DNA from: UBA5070 sp035913415
GTDB taxonomy: Bacteria; Fibrobacterota; Fibrobacteria; UBA5070
Assembly (NCBI GenBank): GCA_035913415.1
Contig: JAMIIV010000217.1
Coordinates: forward strand, 1-64,000
Direction: 5' to 3'
DNA length: 64,000 nucleotides
The notes below the pieces were generated by a model. That model did no database searches. It worked only from the letters and a program-made list of their open reading frames with translations, and was not told the origin of the DNA. Of this stretch, positions 8,171-15,884 are shown piece after piece; the first letter of the stretch is position 1; the number at the start of each line of letters is the position of its first letter. The position numbers and the translations under genes were made by a program.

Positions 8171-9532
8171 ATGAGCGAAACGCCCTCCGCCGCTTCCGAG
8201 TCCACCGATCCCCGCACCGGCCTGCTCGACCTCGTCGCCGCCATCGCCGATCGAGGGGAACGCGAACTGCCTTCGCTGCGCGATCTCGCCCAGCGCTTCG
8301 GTGTCGCCCCCAACACCATCAAGAAGATTCTGCTCGAGCTGGAAGGTCCGCTGAAGGTCGTACCCGTGCACGGCAAGGGCCTGTTCCTGCATCTGCCCGG
8401 AGATCCCGAAATCCTCGGCGCCTCCGACCTGGGCGCCCCCCTCCCCGACGAAACCGAACCCCCGGAAGTCCGTACCGTTCCGGACGCCTCGTACAGCCCC
8501 GTCCCCGAAGAAGGACGCGCCTTGCGTCACGAGGTCGCCGGGGGGCGCAATGCCATTTTGGTGGTGGGCCAGCTCCTGCGCGCCACCGATCCCACAGGAG
8601 CCCCGGGCGCCCGTTTCCAATTGTTCCTCCAGACACGGCAGACCCTGCAACACATGGGCTTCGAGCTGTCGTGGGCCCCGGTGTCCTACCGTCCCGACGG
8701 CCGCCTCGACGCCGTCGAACGCAAAGGGCTCGAGCTCCAGATGGCCGCCCTGGGAGATCGCCTCGCAGGCATCTTGTTGATCGACCCAGGATACGGCCGC
8801 GAAGAGCCCATCTGGAAATCCCTGGCCGACGCCACCGATCGCCCCATCGTCTGGTTCCACTCGGCCCCCCTCGACCCCGCCCTGCTTCCCGAGCTTCCCG
8901 CCCACTGCCACGTACTCGAGCCCGAGTGGGATCGCATCGGCCGTTCCATGGGCGAATGGCTTCTGGCCAACCACAAGCCGCAGAAACTCGTCCTGCTGCC
9001 CGCCCCCGGTGAATCGCTCCTTCCCCGCCATCTGGTGGCCTTGCGCGACACCCTCCTGCAAGGTTGGGGCCCACGCTGGATCACCACCCTCGACTGGTAC
9101 GACGTTTTCCCCCAGGGCCTCCCCGACCGACCGGCCCGCTCTTTGGCTGCACGGCTGAACCGCGCCATCAAGAACTCGGGCCTGGCTCCCTTCGAACTCG
9201 ATCGTTTCTTCCGCGCCGCCCGAACCTTGCGCGCCTCCATGTGGATCTGCGCCGACGACCTCCTCGCCTTGGCCGCCCTCGACCATTTCGAAGGTCTGCA
9301 ACTGCCCAACGAGCCCCGCCCTGGAATCGTCGGTTTCGGCAACCACCCCTTCGCCCTGGCCCGCGGCTTGTGCACGGTCGATTTTTCGTGGCCCTCGTTC
9401 ATCGAACGCGGCATCGATCTCTTCACCGGGTATGGACGCCGCTCGCGTGTGCCCCACTACCCCGTCATCCCGGCTCCGTCGCACTCCACATACGGCGGCA
9501 ACATCCTGGCGCGCAGCGAAGACTGGTGGTGA
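8171..9532 (+). CDS. GntR-type transcriptional regulator with sugar-binding-like sensor domain
   Basis: This 453-residue protein has an N-terminal winged helix (residues about 15-75: LPSLRDLAQRFGVAPNTIKKILLELEGPLKVVPVHGKGLFL) of GntR type. A Pro/Glu linker follows, then about 330 residues that look like a LacI/PBP1-like effector-binding domain (ILLIDPGYG, IVWFHSAPL, MWICADDLLALAALDHFEG, PRPGIVGFGNHPFALARGLCTVDF). This architecture usually represses or activates nearby transport or catabolic genes on binding a small ligand. No obvious target gene adjoins it. The ATG was chosen because the long open frame further upstream is antisense to other genes. Confidence 0.8.
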   Translation: MSETPSAASESTDPRTGLLDLVAAIADRGERELPSLRDLAQRFGVAPNTIKKILLELEGPLKVVPVHGKGLFLHLPGDPEILGASDLGAPLPDETEPPEVRTVPDASYSPVPEEGRALRHEVAGGRNAILVVGQLLRATDPTGAPGARFQLFLQTRQTLQHMGFELSWAPVSYRPDGRLDAVERKGLELQMAALGDRLAGILLIDPGYGREEPIWKSLADATDRPIVWFHSAPLDPALLPELPAHCHVLEPEWDRIGRSMGEWLLANHKPQKLVLLPAPGESLLPRHLVALRDTLLQGWGPRWITTLDWYDVFPQGLPDRPARSLAARLNRAIKNSGLAPFELDRFFRAARTLRASMWICADDLLALAALDHFEGLQLPNEPRPGIVGFGNHPFALARGLCTVDFSWPSFIERGIDLFTGYGRRSRVPHYPVIPAPSHSTYGGNILARSEDWW

Positions 9533-9597
9533 GCGCCTCCTTCCGCGCCAAGCGCGGAAGGACCGGGCTGTCGTGAACCAGGCCACCGGGGGGGCGG
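9533..9597. repeat. 65-bp intergenic repeat, copy 1
   Basis: It starts directly after the regulator stop codon. It is 62/65 identical to 10743-10807. It contains a perfect 9-bp stem, CTTCCGCGC / GCGCGGAAG, separated by CAA, followed by GACCGGGCTGTCGTGAACC and a run of G. The position just after a stop codon fits a terminator or REP-like role. Confidence 0.8.
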
Positions 9598-9719
9598 TTT
9601 GGCAGCGGGAACGTCACCCACCAACCGGTCTGAAAATTGTGACAGAATCATGACCTGGCAGGGGTGTTCGGAACCCCTGGGGCTTGGATACCTTCGAATC
9701 TTACCCACGAAAGGTTCGG

Positions 9720-10733
9720 ATGCCCATGGACACCCCTCTTCTCTTCCCGTTTGCCCAATATTGGTGGCTGTACGCCGGTTTCACCGCCTTCATCGGCGCT
9801 CTGCTGGCGCTCGATCTAGGAGTCTTCCATCGCAAGGCCCACGTGGTGACCATGAAGGAGTCCCTGGGCTGGAGCGTGGTCTGGATCAGTCTCGGTTTGG
9901 CCTTCGGTGCCGCCCTTTGGCAATACGCCCACTGGCACCTGCCACAGGTGCCAGGACTTGCCGGATACGACACCGCCATGCTGGCCAACCAAGTCGGCAT
10001 GGAATACTTGGCCGGATACGTCATCGAGAAGGCTTTGGCCGTCGACAACATCTTCGTGATCGCCCTGGTCTTCACCTACTTCGCGGTGCCCCCGATGTTC
10101 CAGCACCGGGTGCTGTTCTACGGCATCCTGGGCGCGATCTTCTTCCGCGCCATCTTCATCGCGCTGGGTTCGGTGCTGCTGCAATACCACTGGGTGATCG
10201 TGGCCGCGGGCCTGTTCCTGCTGTTCACCGGTGTGAAGATGATGTTCGCCGGCGACCAGAAGGTCGACCCCGAGAAGAACATCCTGATCCGGATGCTGCG
10301 CAAGATCATGCCCGTGACCTCCACCATGGAAGACCAGAGCTTCTTCAAGCGCATCGACGGACGCCTGTGGGCCACCCCGCTGCTGGTGTGCCTGGTGTTC
10401 GTCGAAGCCACCGACATCGTCTTCGCCATCGACAGCGTACCCGCGATCTTCGCGCTCACCAAGGAGCCCCTGATCGTATTCACCTCGAACATCTTCGCCA
10501 TCCTGGGACTGCGCAGCTTGTACTTCCTGTTGGCCGGCGCCATGGACAAGTTCCACCTGTTGAAGATCGGCCTGGCCCTCATCCTGGTCTTCGTGGGCCT
10601 CAAGATGGTCTGGCTGAACGAAGCCTTCGGCGGCAAGTTCCCCATCGGCTGGAGCCTGGGCATCATCGGCGCTCTGCTGGTCGCCTCCATCGCCGCCTCC
10701 CTGGCCTTCCCGAAAAAGCAGTCCACCACCTGA
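9720..10733 (+). CDS. TerC/Alx family integral membrane protein
   Basis: A 337-residue polytopic protein of the TerC family, whose members have been linked to manganese export and metal loading of exported proteins. The key family features are LLALDLGVFHRKAH in the first helices, the acidic segment EKALAVDNIFVIALVF, and FVEATDIVFAIDSVPAIFA with intramembrane aspartates. About nine hydrophobic segments are visible. ATG 9720 has GAAAGG upstream; a TTG at 9684 is an alternative. The leader contains a hairpin AGGGGT/ACCCCT (9660-9678), but no match to the yybP-ykoY manganese riboswitch could be made by eye. Confidence 0.9.
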   Translation: MPMDTPLLFPFAQYWWLYAGFTAFIGALLALDLGVFHRKAHVVTMKESLGWSVVWISLGLAFGAALWQYAHWHLPQVPGLAGYDTAMLANQVGMEYLAGYVIEKALAVDNIFVIALVFTYFAVPPMFQHRVLFYGILGAIFFRAIFIALGSVLLQYHWVIVAAGLFLLFTGVKMMFAGDQKVDPEKNILIRMLRKIMPVTSTMEDQSFFKRIDGRLWATPLLVCLVFVEATDIVFAIDSVPAIFALTKEPLIVFTSNIFAILGLRSLYFLLAGAMDKFHLLKIGLALILVFVGLKMVWLNEAFGGKFPIGWSLGIIGALLVASIAASLAFPKKQSTT

Positions 10734-10742
10734 CACCTCCGG

Positions 10743-10807
10743 GCGCCTCCTTCCGCGCCAGGCGCGGAAGGACCGGGCTGTCGTGAACCGGGCCATCGGG
10801 GGGGGCG
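10743..10807. repeat. 65-bp intergenic repeat, copy 2
   Basis: Second copy of the 9533-9597 element, differing at three positions. It lies 9 bp after the terC stop codon. The stem sequence is CTTCCGCGC / GCGCGGAAG with a CAG spacer. Confidence 0.8.
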
Positions 10808-10820
10808 GCCCAATCCGCAC

Positions 10821-10854
10821 CGTTGTAGAGACGCCCTGCAGGGCGTCTTTACAA
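10821..10854. repeat. 34-bp near-perfect palindrome
   Basis: GTTGTAGAGACGCCCTG is followed at once by its reverse complement with a single mismatch (CAGGGCGTCTTTACAAC). Palindromes of the TAGAGACGC...GCGTCTCTA kind are abundant as interspersed repeats in several bacterial phyla. It sits between terC and the convergent gene at 10913, where it could also work as a bidirectional terminator. Confidence 0.8.
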
Positions 10855-10912
10855 CGAACGCGGCAACGTGCCCCCCCTGCAACATCACATCCCTCCGACA
10901 CCGGATCCTGGT

Positions 10913-12151
10913 TCAATCAAACCAGGTCTTCGCGTCCTGGATTTCCGGCGAATTCAACAGCGCGCGCAACTCCTCGTCCTCGGGATCCGGCGCGGCACCC
11001 GTCGACTCGACCACATGGGTCCCCATCGCGACACTCCACCCCAATTCGCCGTCGGCCAAACGCTCCAGTTCGACCTCCACCGTCGTCGCGCCGGTCTGGA
11101 ACCGGTTGTGGAGGGCGAACAAGGCGACAATTTCCGACATCAGCTCGGCGCCGCAATGGACGGTCGTGTTGGACTTCAGATCGCGCAGAAGAACCAGGGA
11201 CGGATACGCATCTCCCGGCGCGGCCAATTCTGCCTTCAGGAGCGCTTGGCTCCAGGGGCCTTTCAGATCGGAAGCCATCGCCTTGGCCAGACGGCCCTCG
11301 ACCGGCTCGGTGAGCTCCATCACTTCGCCATTGAGGCGCAGGGGAGCCTTCTTCGGAACCACGGGTTTTGGAGTCCGCATCGCACCGATGATTGCCTTGA
11401 TGAAGGGACGGTTGCGTACAAGACCTGCCTCCACCTCGATCGTCGACGCCCCCTCTCCCTTCTTCCCACGAGCTGTGCCGACGATCCGCAACTTGACGGT
11501 GCGGATGCGATCATCGCCGAAACTGGTCGACTTCGTCTCTTCGGAGATCCGCTCGACGTCATCCCAGAGGATCACGGCCTTCTTCCGACGGATTCCGTCG
11601 GGCAGCAGCCGGATCGGCCCGCAATCGACCTCAAGGCCCTGGCGAAGCCGGTTCAGGATCGAGCCGGTCACCGGTTCGACGAGCGCGCCCCCCATCACGG
11701 AGCCCAGCTCCTCGTCCTGCTCGAACTCCGCGTCGATCCGGATCGTACGGCCGTCGGCGAGCTCCAGCCGGAACCCTCCGTTCTTGTAGTTGAAGGATTC
11801 GTGGTACGAATGCGTGATGGACACCGACCACGCCACGGCGTCGACGAACGCCGCCTCGCCACCGCGCAGGAAATCCCTGTACACCAATCCTCGTTCGTAG
11901 ACCTCCAGGCGCCGCACCAGACGCCCCGCGAACATGTACAGACCGTAGAGCCCCGCGAGCGCGGGAAGGAACAAGACCAGCCAGAAGTTCCCCATCCGGG
12001 CAGCCAGGAAATGGTGTCCCGCCCACGGCAAGGCCAGGATCCCGATGCACACGGAGAGGCCCATGACCAGATCGATCCCGCCTGTCTTCATTCCGAGGAA
12101 CGTCTTTCGGTGGGCTCCGTAGCGGGGGTGTTCGGGTTGGTGTATCGGCAT
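10913..12151 (-). CDS. Two-TM membrane protein with PH-like (DUF6585-like) domain
   Basis: This 412-residue protein has two hydrophobic segments near residues 25-75 (GGIDLVMGLSVCIGILALPW and FWLVLFLPALAGLYGLYMFAG). A long cytoplasmic or periplasmic part follows, starting RLVRRLEVYERGLVYRDFLRGGEAAFVDAVAWSV. That lead-in (an 'element below the membrane' asking how a field is applied along a sequence) is typical of DUF6585/PH-like proteins. The second half has no recognised motif. ATG 12151 is supported by AGGAGAG 8 nt upstream. A 9-bp hairpin (GATCGTTCC/GGAACGATC, 12170-12191) lies in the leader. The family call is tentative. Confidence 0.6.
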   Translation of the reverse strand: MPIHQPEHPRYGAHRKTFLGMKTGGIDLVMGLSVCIGILALPWAGHHFLAARMGNFWLVLFLPALAGLYGLYMFAGRLVRRLEVYERGLVYRDFLRGGEAAFVDAVAWSVSITHSYHESFNYKNGGFRLELADGRTIRIDAEFEQDEELGSVMGGALVEPVTGSILNRLRQGLEVDCGPIRLLPDGIRRKKAVILWDDVERISEETKSTSFGDDRIRTVKLRIVGTARGKKGEGASTIEVEAGLVRNRPFIKAIIGAMRTPKPVVPKKAPLRLNGEVMELTEPVEGRLAKAMASDLKGPWSQALLKAELAAPGDAYPSLVLLRDLKSNTTVHCGAELMSEIVALFALHNRFQTGATTVEVELERLADGELGWSVAMGTHVVESTGAAPDPEDEELRALLNSPEIQDAKTWFD

Positions 12152-12720
12152 CGGGGACTCTCCTGGAGGCGATCGTTCCTCACGGAACGATCCTGATTTC
12201 GGGATTGGCGGGGAAGGGAGACGAGGCTCCATCGGGGGCGTCACGGGGTGCCCCCGCATCCACCGCCACGTCCCGAAAACTGCCTGTTCACCCTTCCCAC
12301 GGACAGGAGCGACGACAACACAAATCCCGGACCTGATCGCCCCCCCGGAAGAACCCGGCCTCGCACGGATGCCCCCCCCACAGTGCCGTCGTTTTCTGAC
12401 AACACCCTCGTGGCGCACCGACTGGAGCCGAACGTCATACGAATCCGGGACCGGCGACGTCCCGACCCGCGGGCACCCTCCCCCCTCGCGTCAGGCTCGT
12501 ATCCGAACTCCCCGGAAGCGGCCCCGCCATACCGAAGATGCCCCACGATCCCGACGCGGCAAGCCACAACCACCGCGCCGGCGATTCATCCATGCGTACG
12601 TCCTGCCGAGCGCGCTGCAACCCAGCGCCCCCAAGCCCCGGCGACCGAGTCAGGAGATGAAGACGAATCGACCCGACCCCGAAGGCGTACAGAGACGTAC
12701 GTCGAGGATCCGGGAAGCGA
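12152..12720. other. Long intergenic region without a recognisable gene
   Basis: 569 bp of GC-rich DNA. The only clear element is the inverted repeat GATCGTTCC-TCAC-GGAACGATC at 12170-12191, just upstream of the 12151 gene. Open frames on both strands (for example 12248-12931) have no ribosome-binding site, no familiar motif and a proline/arginine-rich composition typical of non-coding high-GC DNA. It could be decayed coding sequence, but nothing recognisable remains. Confidence 0.5.
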
Positions 12721-13119
12721 TCAAGCGCCCCGAGACCGAATCGGAAGGCCGGAATCCGAGTCCTTGGGAATCCACCAGAGCAAAACGACCATGATGACAT
12801 CCAGAAACAGGTGGAACAGGAGCAGAGTGATCCATGAAGGGGGAGCCGATGGTTCCGCAAGCGACGCATGCGATGCATCCATCAGCTTCAGCAGGCGAAA
12901 CCGCTGTTCGTTGGTGGCGTGCATCACCTGAAGATTCGCGAGCACGAAGACCACGAACCCGAGGGTCAGCAGGAAACGAATCCAACCCGATTTCAGAACA
13001 TCCCGGGCAGCGGCAACCAGCCCGATCAACCCCACGGCAACAGCGATGTAGAGGTTCCAGTATCCGTTGAGGGCATCGGCACGTCCCAACACGAGCTGCA
13101 TCAACTCACTCTGATCCAT
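12721..13119 (-). CDS. Small three-TM membrane protein, function unknown
   Basis: This 132-residue protein has hydrophobic segments at about 22-37 (LYIAVAVGLIGLVAAA), 46-63 (RFLLTLGFVVFVLANLQV) and 97-116 (TLLLFHLFLDVIMVVLLW). ATG 13119 has AAAGGAA just upstream. It is the last gene in a minus-strand run with the 127-residue helical protein, the Cys-repeat protein and the patatin/peptidase remnants. No family was recognised. Confidence 0.65.
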   Translation of the reverse strand: MDQSELMQLVLGRADALNGYWNLYIAVAVGLIGLVAAARDVLKSGWIRFLLTLGFVVFVLANLQVMHATNEQRFRLLKLMDASHASLAEPSAPPSWITLLLFHLFLDVIMVVLLWWIPKDSDSGLPIRSRGA

Positions 13120-13182
13120 TGGATTCCTTTCTTGGCATCATCCCCCGCCCTGCATGGGAGGGGATCGGTGACGGGTGTCCGT

Positions 13183-13566
13183 TCAGGCTTGCTGGAGGAT
13201 CAAATCGACGTGTGCGATGAACGCCTCGATCAAGACATCGCCACGCTCCGGCAGGAGGATCTCGGCCTTCCGCAGGATGGCCTTCACCCGCTCCCACGCG
13301 GTCATCACTTGCCCCCGATCGAAGTTCCCGATGGCAAGGGCCTGATGTGCACTCTTCCCTTCCCCGAAGACTAGATCCAGGAGGCGGATCACGAGATCGA
13401 TGAGGAGGTCGTACTTCTCGGGGGTCAGGATCTTGAGCAACTGGAGAACGGCCTTCACGAATCCCCAGATCGTACTCCAGTCCTTCTTCTCCAGTGCGTA
13501 TTCGGCATGGAGGGCATCGATCTGCTGGCTCAGGGAGGTCTTCAGTGTTTGGGCGATCGTCTTCAT
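13183..13566 (-). CDS. Predicted all-helical protein of 127 residues, function unknown
   Basis: The ATG at 13566 follows GGAAGGGGA. The protein starts MKTIAQTLKTSLSQQIDALH and is strongly amphipathic, with repeated stretches such as VKAVLQLLKILTPEKYDLLI and LVIRLLDLVFGEG and no signal peptide or Cys. It lies between the small membrane protein and the Cys-repeat protein on the same strand. The amphipathic pattern could suit oligomerisation or membrane association. No family was recognised. Confidence 0.65.
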   Translation of the reverse strand: MKTIAQTLKTSLSQQIDALHAEYALEKKDWSTIWGFVKAVLQLLKILTPEKYDLLIDLVIRLLDLVFGEGKSAHQALAIGNFDRGQVMTAWERVKAILRKAEILLPERGDVLIEAFIAHVDLILQQA

Positions 13567-13649
13567 CGGGTCCCCTTCCGCAGGTGATCGTGGAAAACAC
13601 CCCCACCCCACCGGCACTCGGCAGAGCAGGGGCAAACATCCGCTCCGGC

Positions 13650-14012
13650 TCAGGCCTTCACGGTTCCTTCGCTGTCCTCGAAGCAGCATTCGCCACCGCA
13701 AGCCAGCTGCTTGCCTTCCAGACCTTCGTCCGTCAGGTTGCAGTTGTCGCTCTCGCAGGCCAGCTGCTTGCCTTCCAGCACAGACTCGTCGCGGCAATCG
13801 TCATTCCCGCACGCGATCTCCGTGCCCTTGACCTGGCTCTCGTCGACGCATTCATTGCCATCGCACGCCAGAATCATCGGTGCCGCCGGAGCCACCACCG
13901 CCGGGGTCTCCGGACGCGCCGGAGCCTCGTCGCGGCAGACTGCGCCATCACAGGCCATGCTTGCACCTGCGGCCAGCAACACGGCCAAGGCAATGAGTTG
14001 GATCTTTTTCAT
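13650..14012 (-). CDS. Exported protein with five Cys-pair repeats
   Basis: This 120-residue protein has a classical signal peptide (MKKIQLIALAVLLAAGASMA), with cleavage probably just before Cys. The mature part contains five similar units: ACDGAVCRDEA, ACDGNECVDES, ACGNDDCRDES, ACESDNCNLTDEG and ACGGECCFEDS. Each pairs Cys-x(4)-Cys (x(3) in the last) with an acidic end, and they are joined by Ala/Pro or EGKQL linkers. This suggests a secreted disulfide-rich or metal-binding repeat protein. ATG 14012 is preceded by GGAAAGGAG. No known family was recognised. Confidence 0.7.
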   Translation of the reverse strand: MKKIQLIALAVLLAAGASMACDGAVCRDEAPARPETPAVVAPAAPMILACDGNECVDESQVKGTEIACGNDDCRDESVLEGKQLACESDNCNLTDEGLEGKQLACGGECCFEDSEGTVKA

Positions 14013-14113
14013 GCAGTCTCCTTTCCTTGAGCGGAAACACATTCCTGTCCGTGGTGGCCACTCGCCCAGGGCAGGCTTCCGGACGTTCCGGAACGGTCAG
14101 GGCAACGCCCGCT

Positions 14114-15085
14114 TCATGTCCATTGAGCCACTTGAGCCAGCTGGGCCGCATGCCCCGCGATCAGGTCGGTGGCCAGATTGGCCAGGTTCACCAGATTGCC
14201 TTGGCTGGCGTTGTCCATGTCGTCGCTGCAATGGCTCAGGGAGCCTTGGATCCGCACATACTGCAGGCCCGGGAAGTTCTTCAACTGGTAGTCCACGGCC
14301 TTAGAGACGCCATCGAACATGCAGCCCATCGCCGGAAGCATCCAACCGACTTTGCCCCAGTCCTTGGCATCGTCAAAGGGGATGGGGCGGGTCAGTTCGC
14401 CCGTACCCAACGACAGGATGCGGATGTCGGTTTCTTCGGGCCAAAGCTTGCGCGCCTCGACATAGGCCGACAGTGCCGGGGAATTGATGAAGATGCCACC
14501 ATCGATGAAACGGAAGGTGTTGTGGCCAGCAGTATCCGGATCCAGATCCTGCTGCAATGCGGAACTGACGATGGTGGCCGGCTCGAAGTAGGTCGGTGCC
14601 GCCGAGGTCGCCCGTGCCACCTCGCGCAACAGCAAGCCGGCATGCTGCGGCTTCCAGCTCTTGAAGAAGACTGGCCGCCGCATCTCGATCTCGTAGCTAG
14701 GGATTAGCACTGGATTCAGGGCCTCCCCCAGCGTTCCCTCGGCGAAATACTTGAGCAGGACAGCTTCAAGACCTGTCGCGGGGTAGAGTTCGTCCGCGAA
14801 TCCTCCAGGCGAAGCCACTCCTTTCCAGAAGGAGCGTTTGAAGATGTTGGCACCTTCCTGCCGGTAAAGGTCCACCAGCTGAGAAGCCGATTAGTGAGGA
14901 GTCTTGCTCCCAGCCGAATCAGGGCAGGTCAATCCCATGGCCAGGATGCCACCCGTCGAGGTCCCGGCCACGAGATCGAAGAGCTTCGCCACAGGCGTCT
15001 TGGTCTTCTTTTCCAGTTCTTCCAGGATCATCCCGGGCACGAGCCCCCGAATGCCACCGCCATCAATGCTCAAGACCATCTTCAT
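14114..15085 (-). pseudogene. Patatin-like phospholipase interrupted by an in-frame stop codon
   Basis: The reading frame begins at ATG 15085 after AAGGAGA and encodes the oxyanion motif DGGGIRG, the nucleophile elbow GTSTGG (catalytic Ser) and, later, the catalytic Asp in DGG. It is therefore a patatin-type acyl hydrolase. At 14891-14893 the frame meets TAA between ...GSKTPH and SASQLVDLYRQEGANIF. Reading continues in the same frame to 14114 with no shift. Homologues commonly have Tyr at this place, so a single Tyr-to-TAA change would explain it. A restart at GTG 14875 would lack the active site. Without the stop the protein would have about 323 residues. Confidence 0.85.
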
Positions 15086-15370
15086 GGAGTCTCCTTGATG
15101 TGGGCACGGCCGCCCACGCTGCGCTCGGAGGCACCGGGAATCGGGACAATTCCTGTCTTCGCGACCGTGACCGACTCGAAGCTCTCGTACACGGTGAAGC
15201 CGAAAACGAAGGGGATCGGGGCGGCTTGCTTGCGCAAGTCCACCGAGGCGGAGAACTTGGACAGCCCTGCCGGATAGGCGGCAAAGAGGTGATCGCGCTG
15301 GTCGGGAAGATCTGGACGCCATCCGTAGCGGCGTGGCTGGGGACGACGAGGCGGGGAATCGGTTCGTCAT
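15082..15370 (-). pseudogene. Remnant of a papain-family (C1A, COG4870-like) peptidase
   Basis: An ATG at 15370 has GGAG upstream. About 12 codons later the homologous frame switches (+1) to RRYGWRPDLPDQRDHLFAA, the typical start of bacterial C1A peptidases. SASVDLRKQAAPI then runs straight into PFVFGFTVYESFES and VAKTGIVPIPG, which normally lie some 100 residues further on, so the segment with the catalytic Cys has been deleted. The expected GGHAV with the catalytic His reads GGRAH, and the frame ends at TGA within the patatin ATGA. It is clearly not a working protease. Confidence 0.75.
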
Positions 15371-15884
15371 GGGAAGCTCCAAAGCCGCCCGGGGGCCTGG
15401 AGGGCACGGTGTGCGGGGTGGAGGCGCAGCGCCTCGCTGAGAACGACCGAAAGCCCCCCAGATCGGCTCCGGGAGGTCCTTCGACGGAATTTGACGCGAT
15501 CTACCTCAGCCGGGACGCCGGGACGCCGGGACGCCGGGACGCCGGGACGCCGAACGAAGCTTCCGACCATAGCGGAAGTCAAGTCGCTTGGCGAGTATTT
15601 CAGAGTGAAAGATTATGTAATAGGCAATGTAAAGTACAGCAATGCTCCCGGAACCGGTTTCAGGGAAGGAAGAGTCTCGTTTATTGGCACCTGTGAGCCG
15701 GGTCACGGGGGGGGGGAGCGTCACAAAGGCGCAAGATTCTCCGGTCCAACAACGGTCGACCTTGCCAGAACGACATCGGTGGCAAAACCTGGAGCCATGT
15801 GATGCGATCACTGATTGTAGGCGCGGATGCCTGAATCATCCCAAATCCAGCGATTTGTTCGATATACCGAAATATATTGGATTC
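15371..15884. other. Intergenic region with an 8-bp tandem repeat and an AT-richer leader
   Basis: Five perfect copies of CGGGACGC occupy 15511-15550. From about 15555 to 15884 the base composition becomes clearly more AT-rich than the surroundings. One open frame through 15580-15690 reads protein-like (EYFRVKDYVIGNVKYS) but has no start signal or recognised homologue. The region separates divergent transcription of the peptidase remnant and the ATPase gene, so it probably holds both promoters. Confidence 0.6.

Noticed and set aside
9598..9719. yybP-ykoY (manganese) riboswitch before terC
   Set aside because: Position and gene family would fit, but the conserved core of the riboswitch could not be found. 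Only a simple hairpin (9660-9678) is visible.
12248..12931. Plus-strand ORF in the 12.2-12.9 kb gap
   Set aside because: Pro/Arg/Thr-rich, no ribosome-binding site, and it overlaps the well-supported minus-strand membrane protein gene.
14114..15085. CBASS defence system based on the patatin gene (CapV)
   Set aside because: No cyclic-nucleotide synthase (CD-NTase) or accessory CBASS gene is nearby, and the gene is interrupted.
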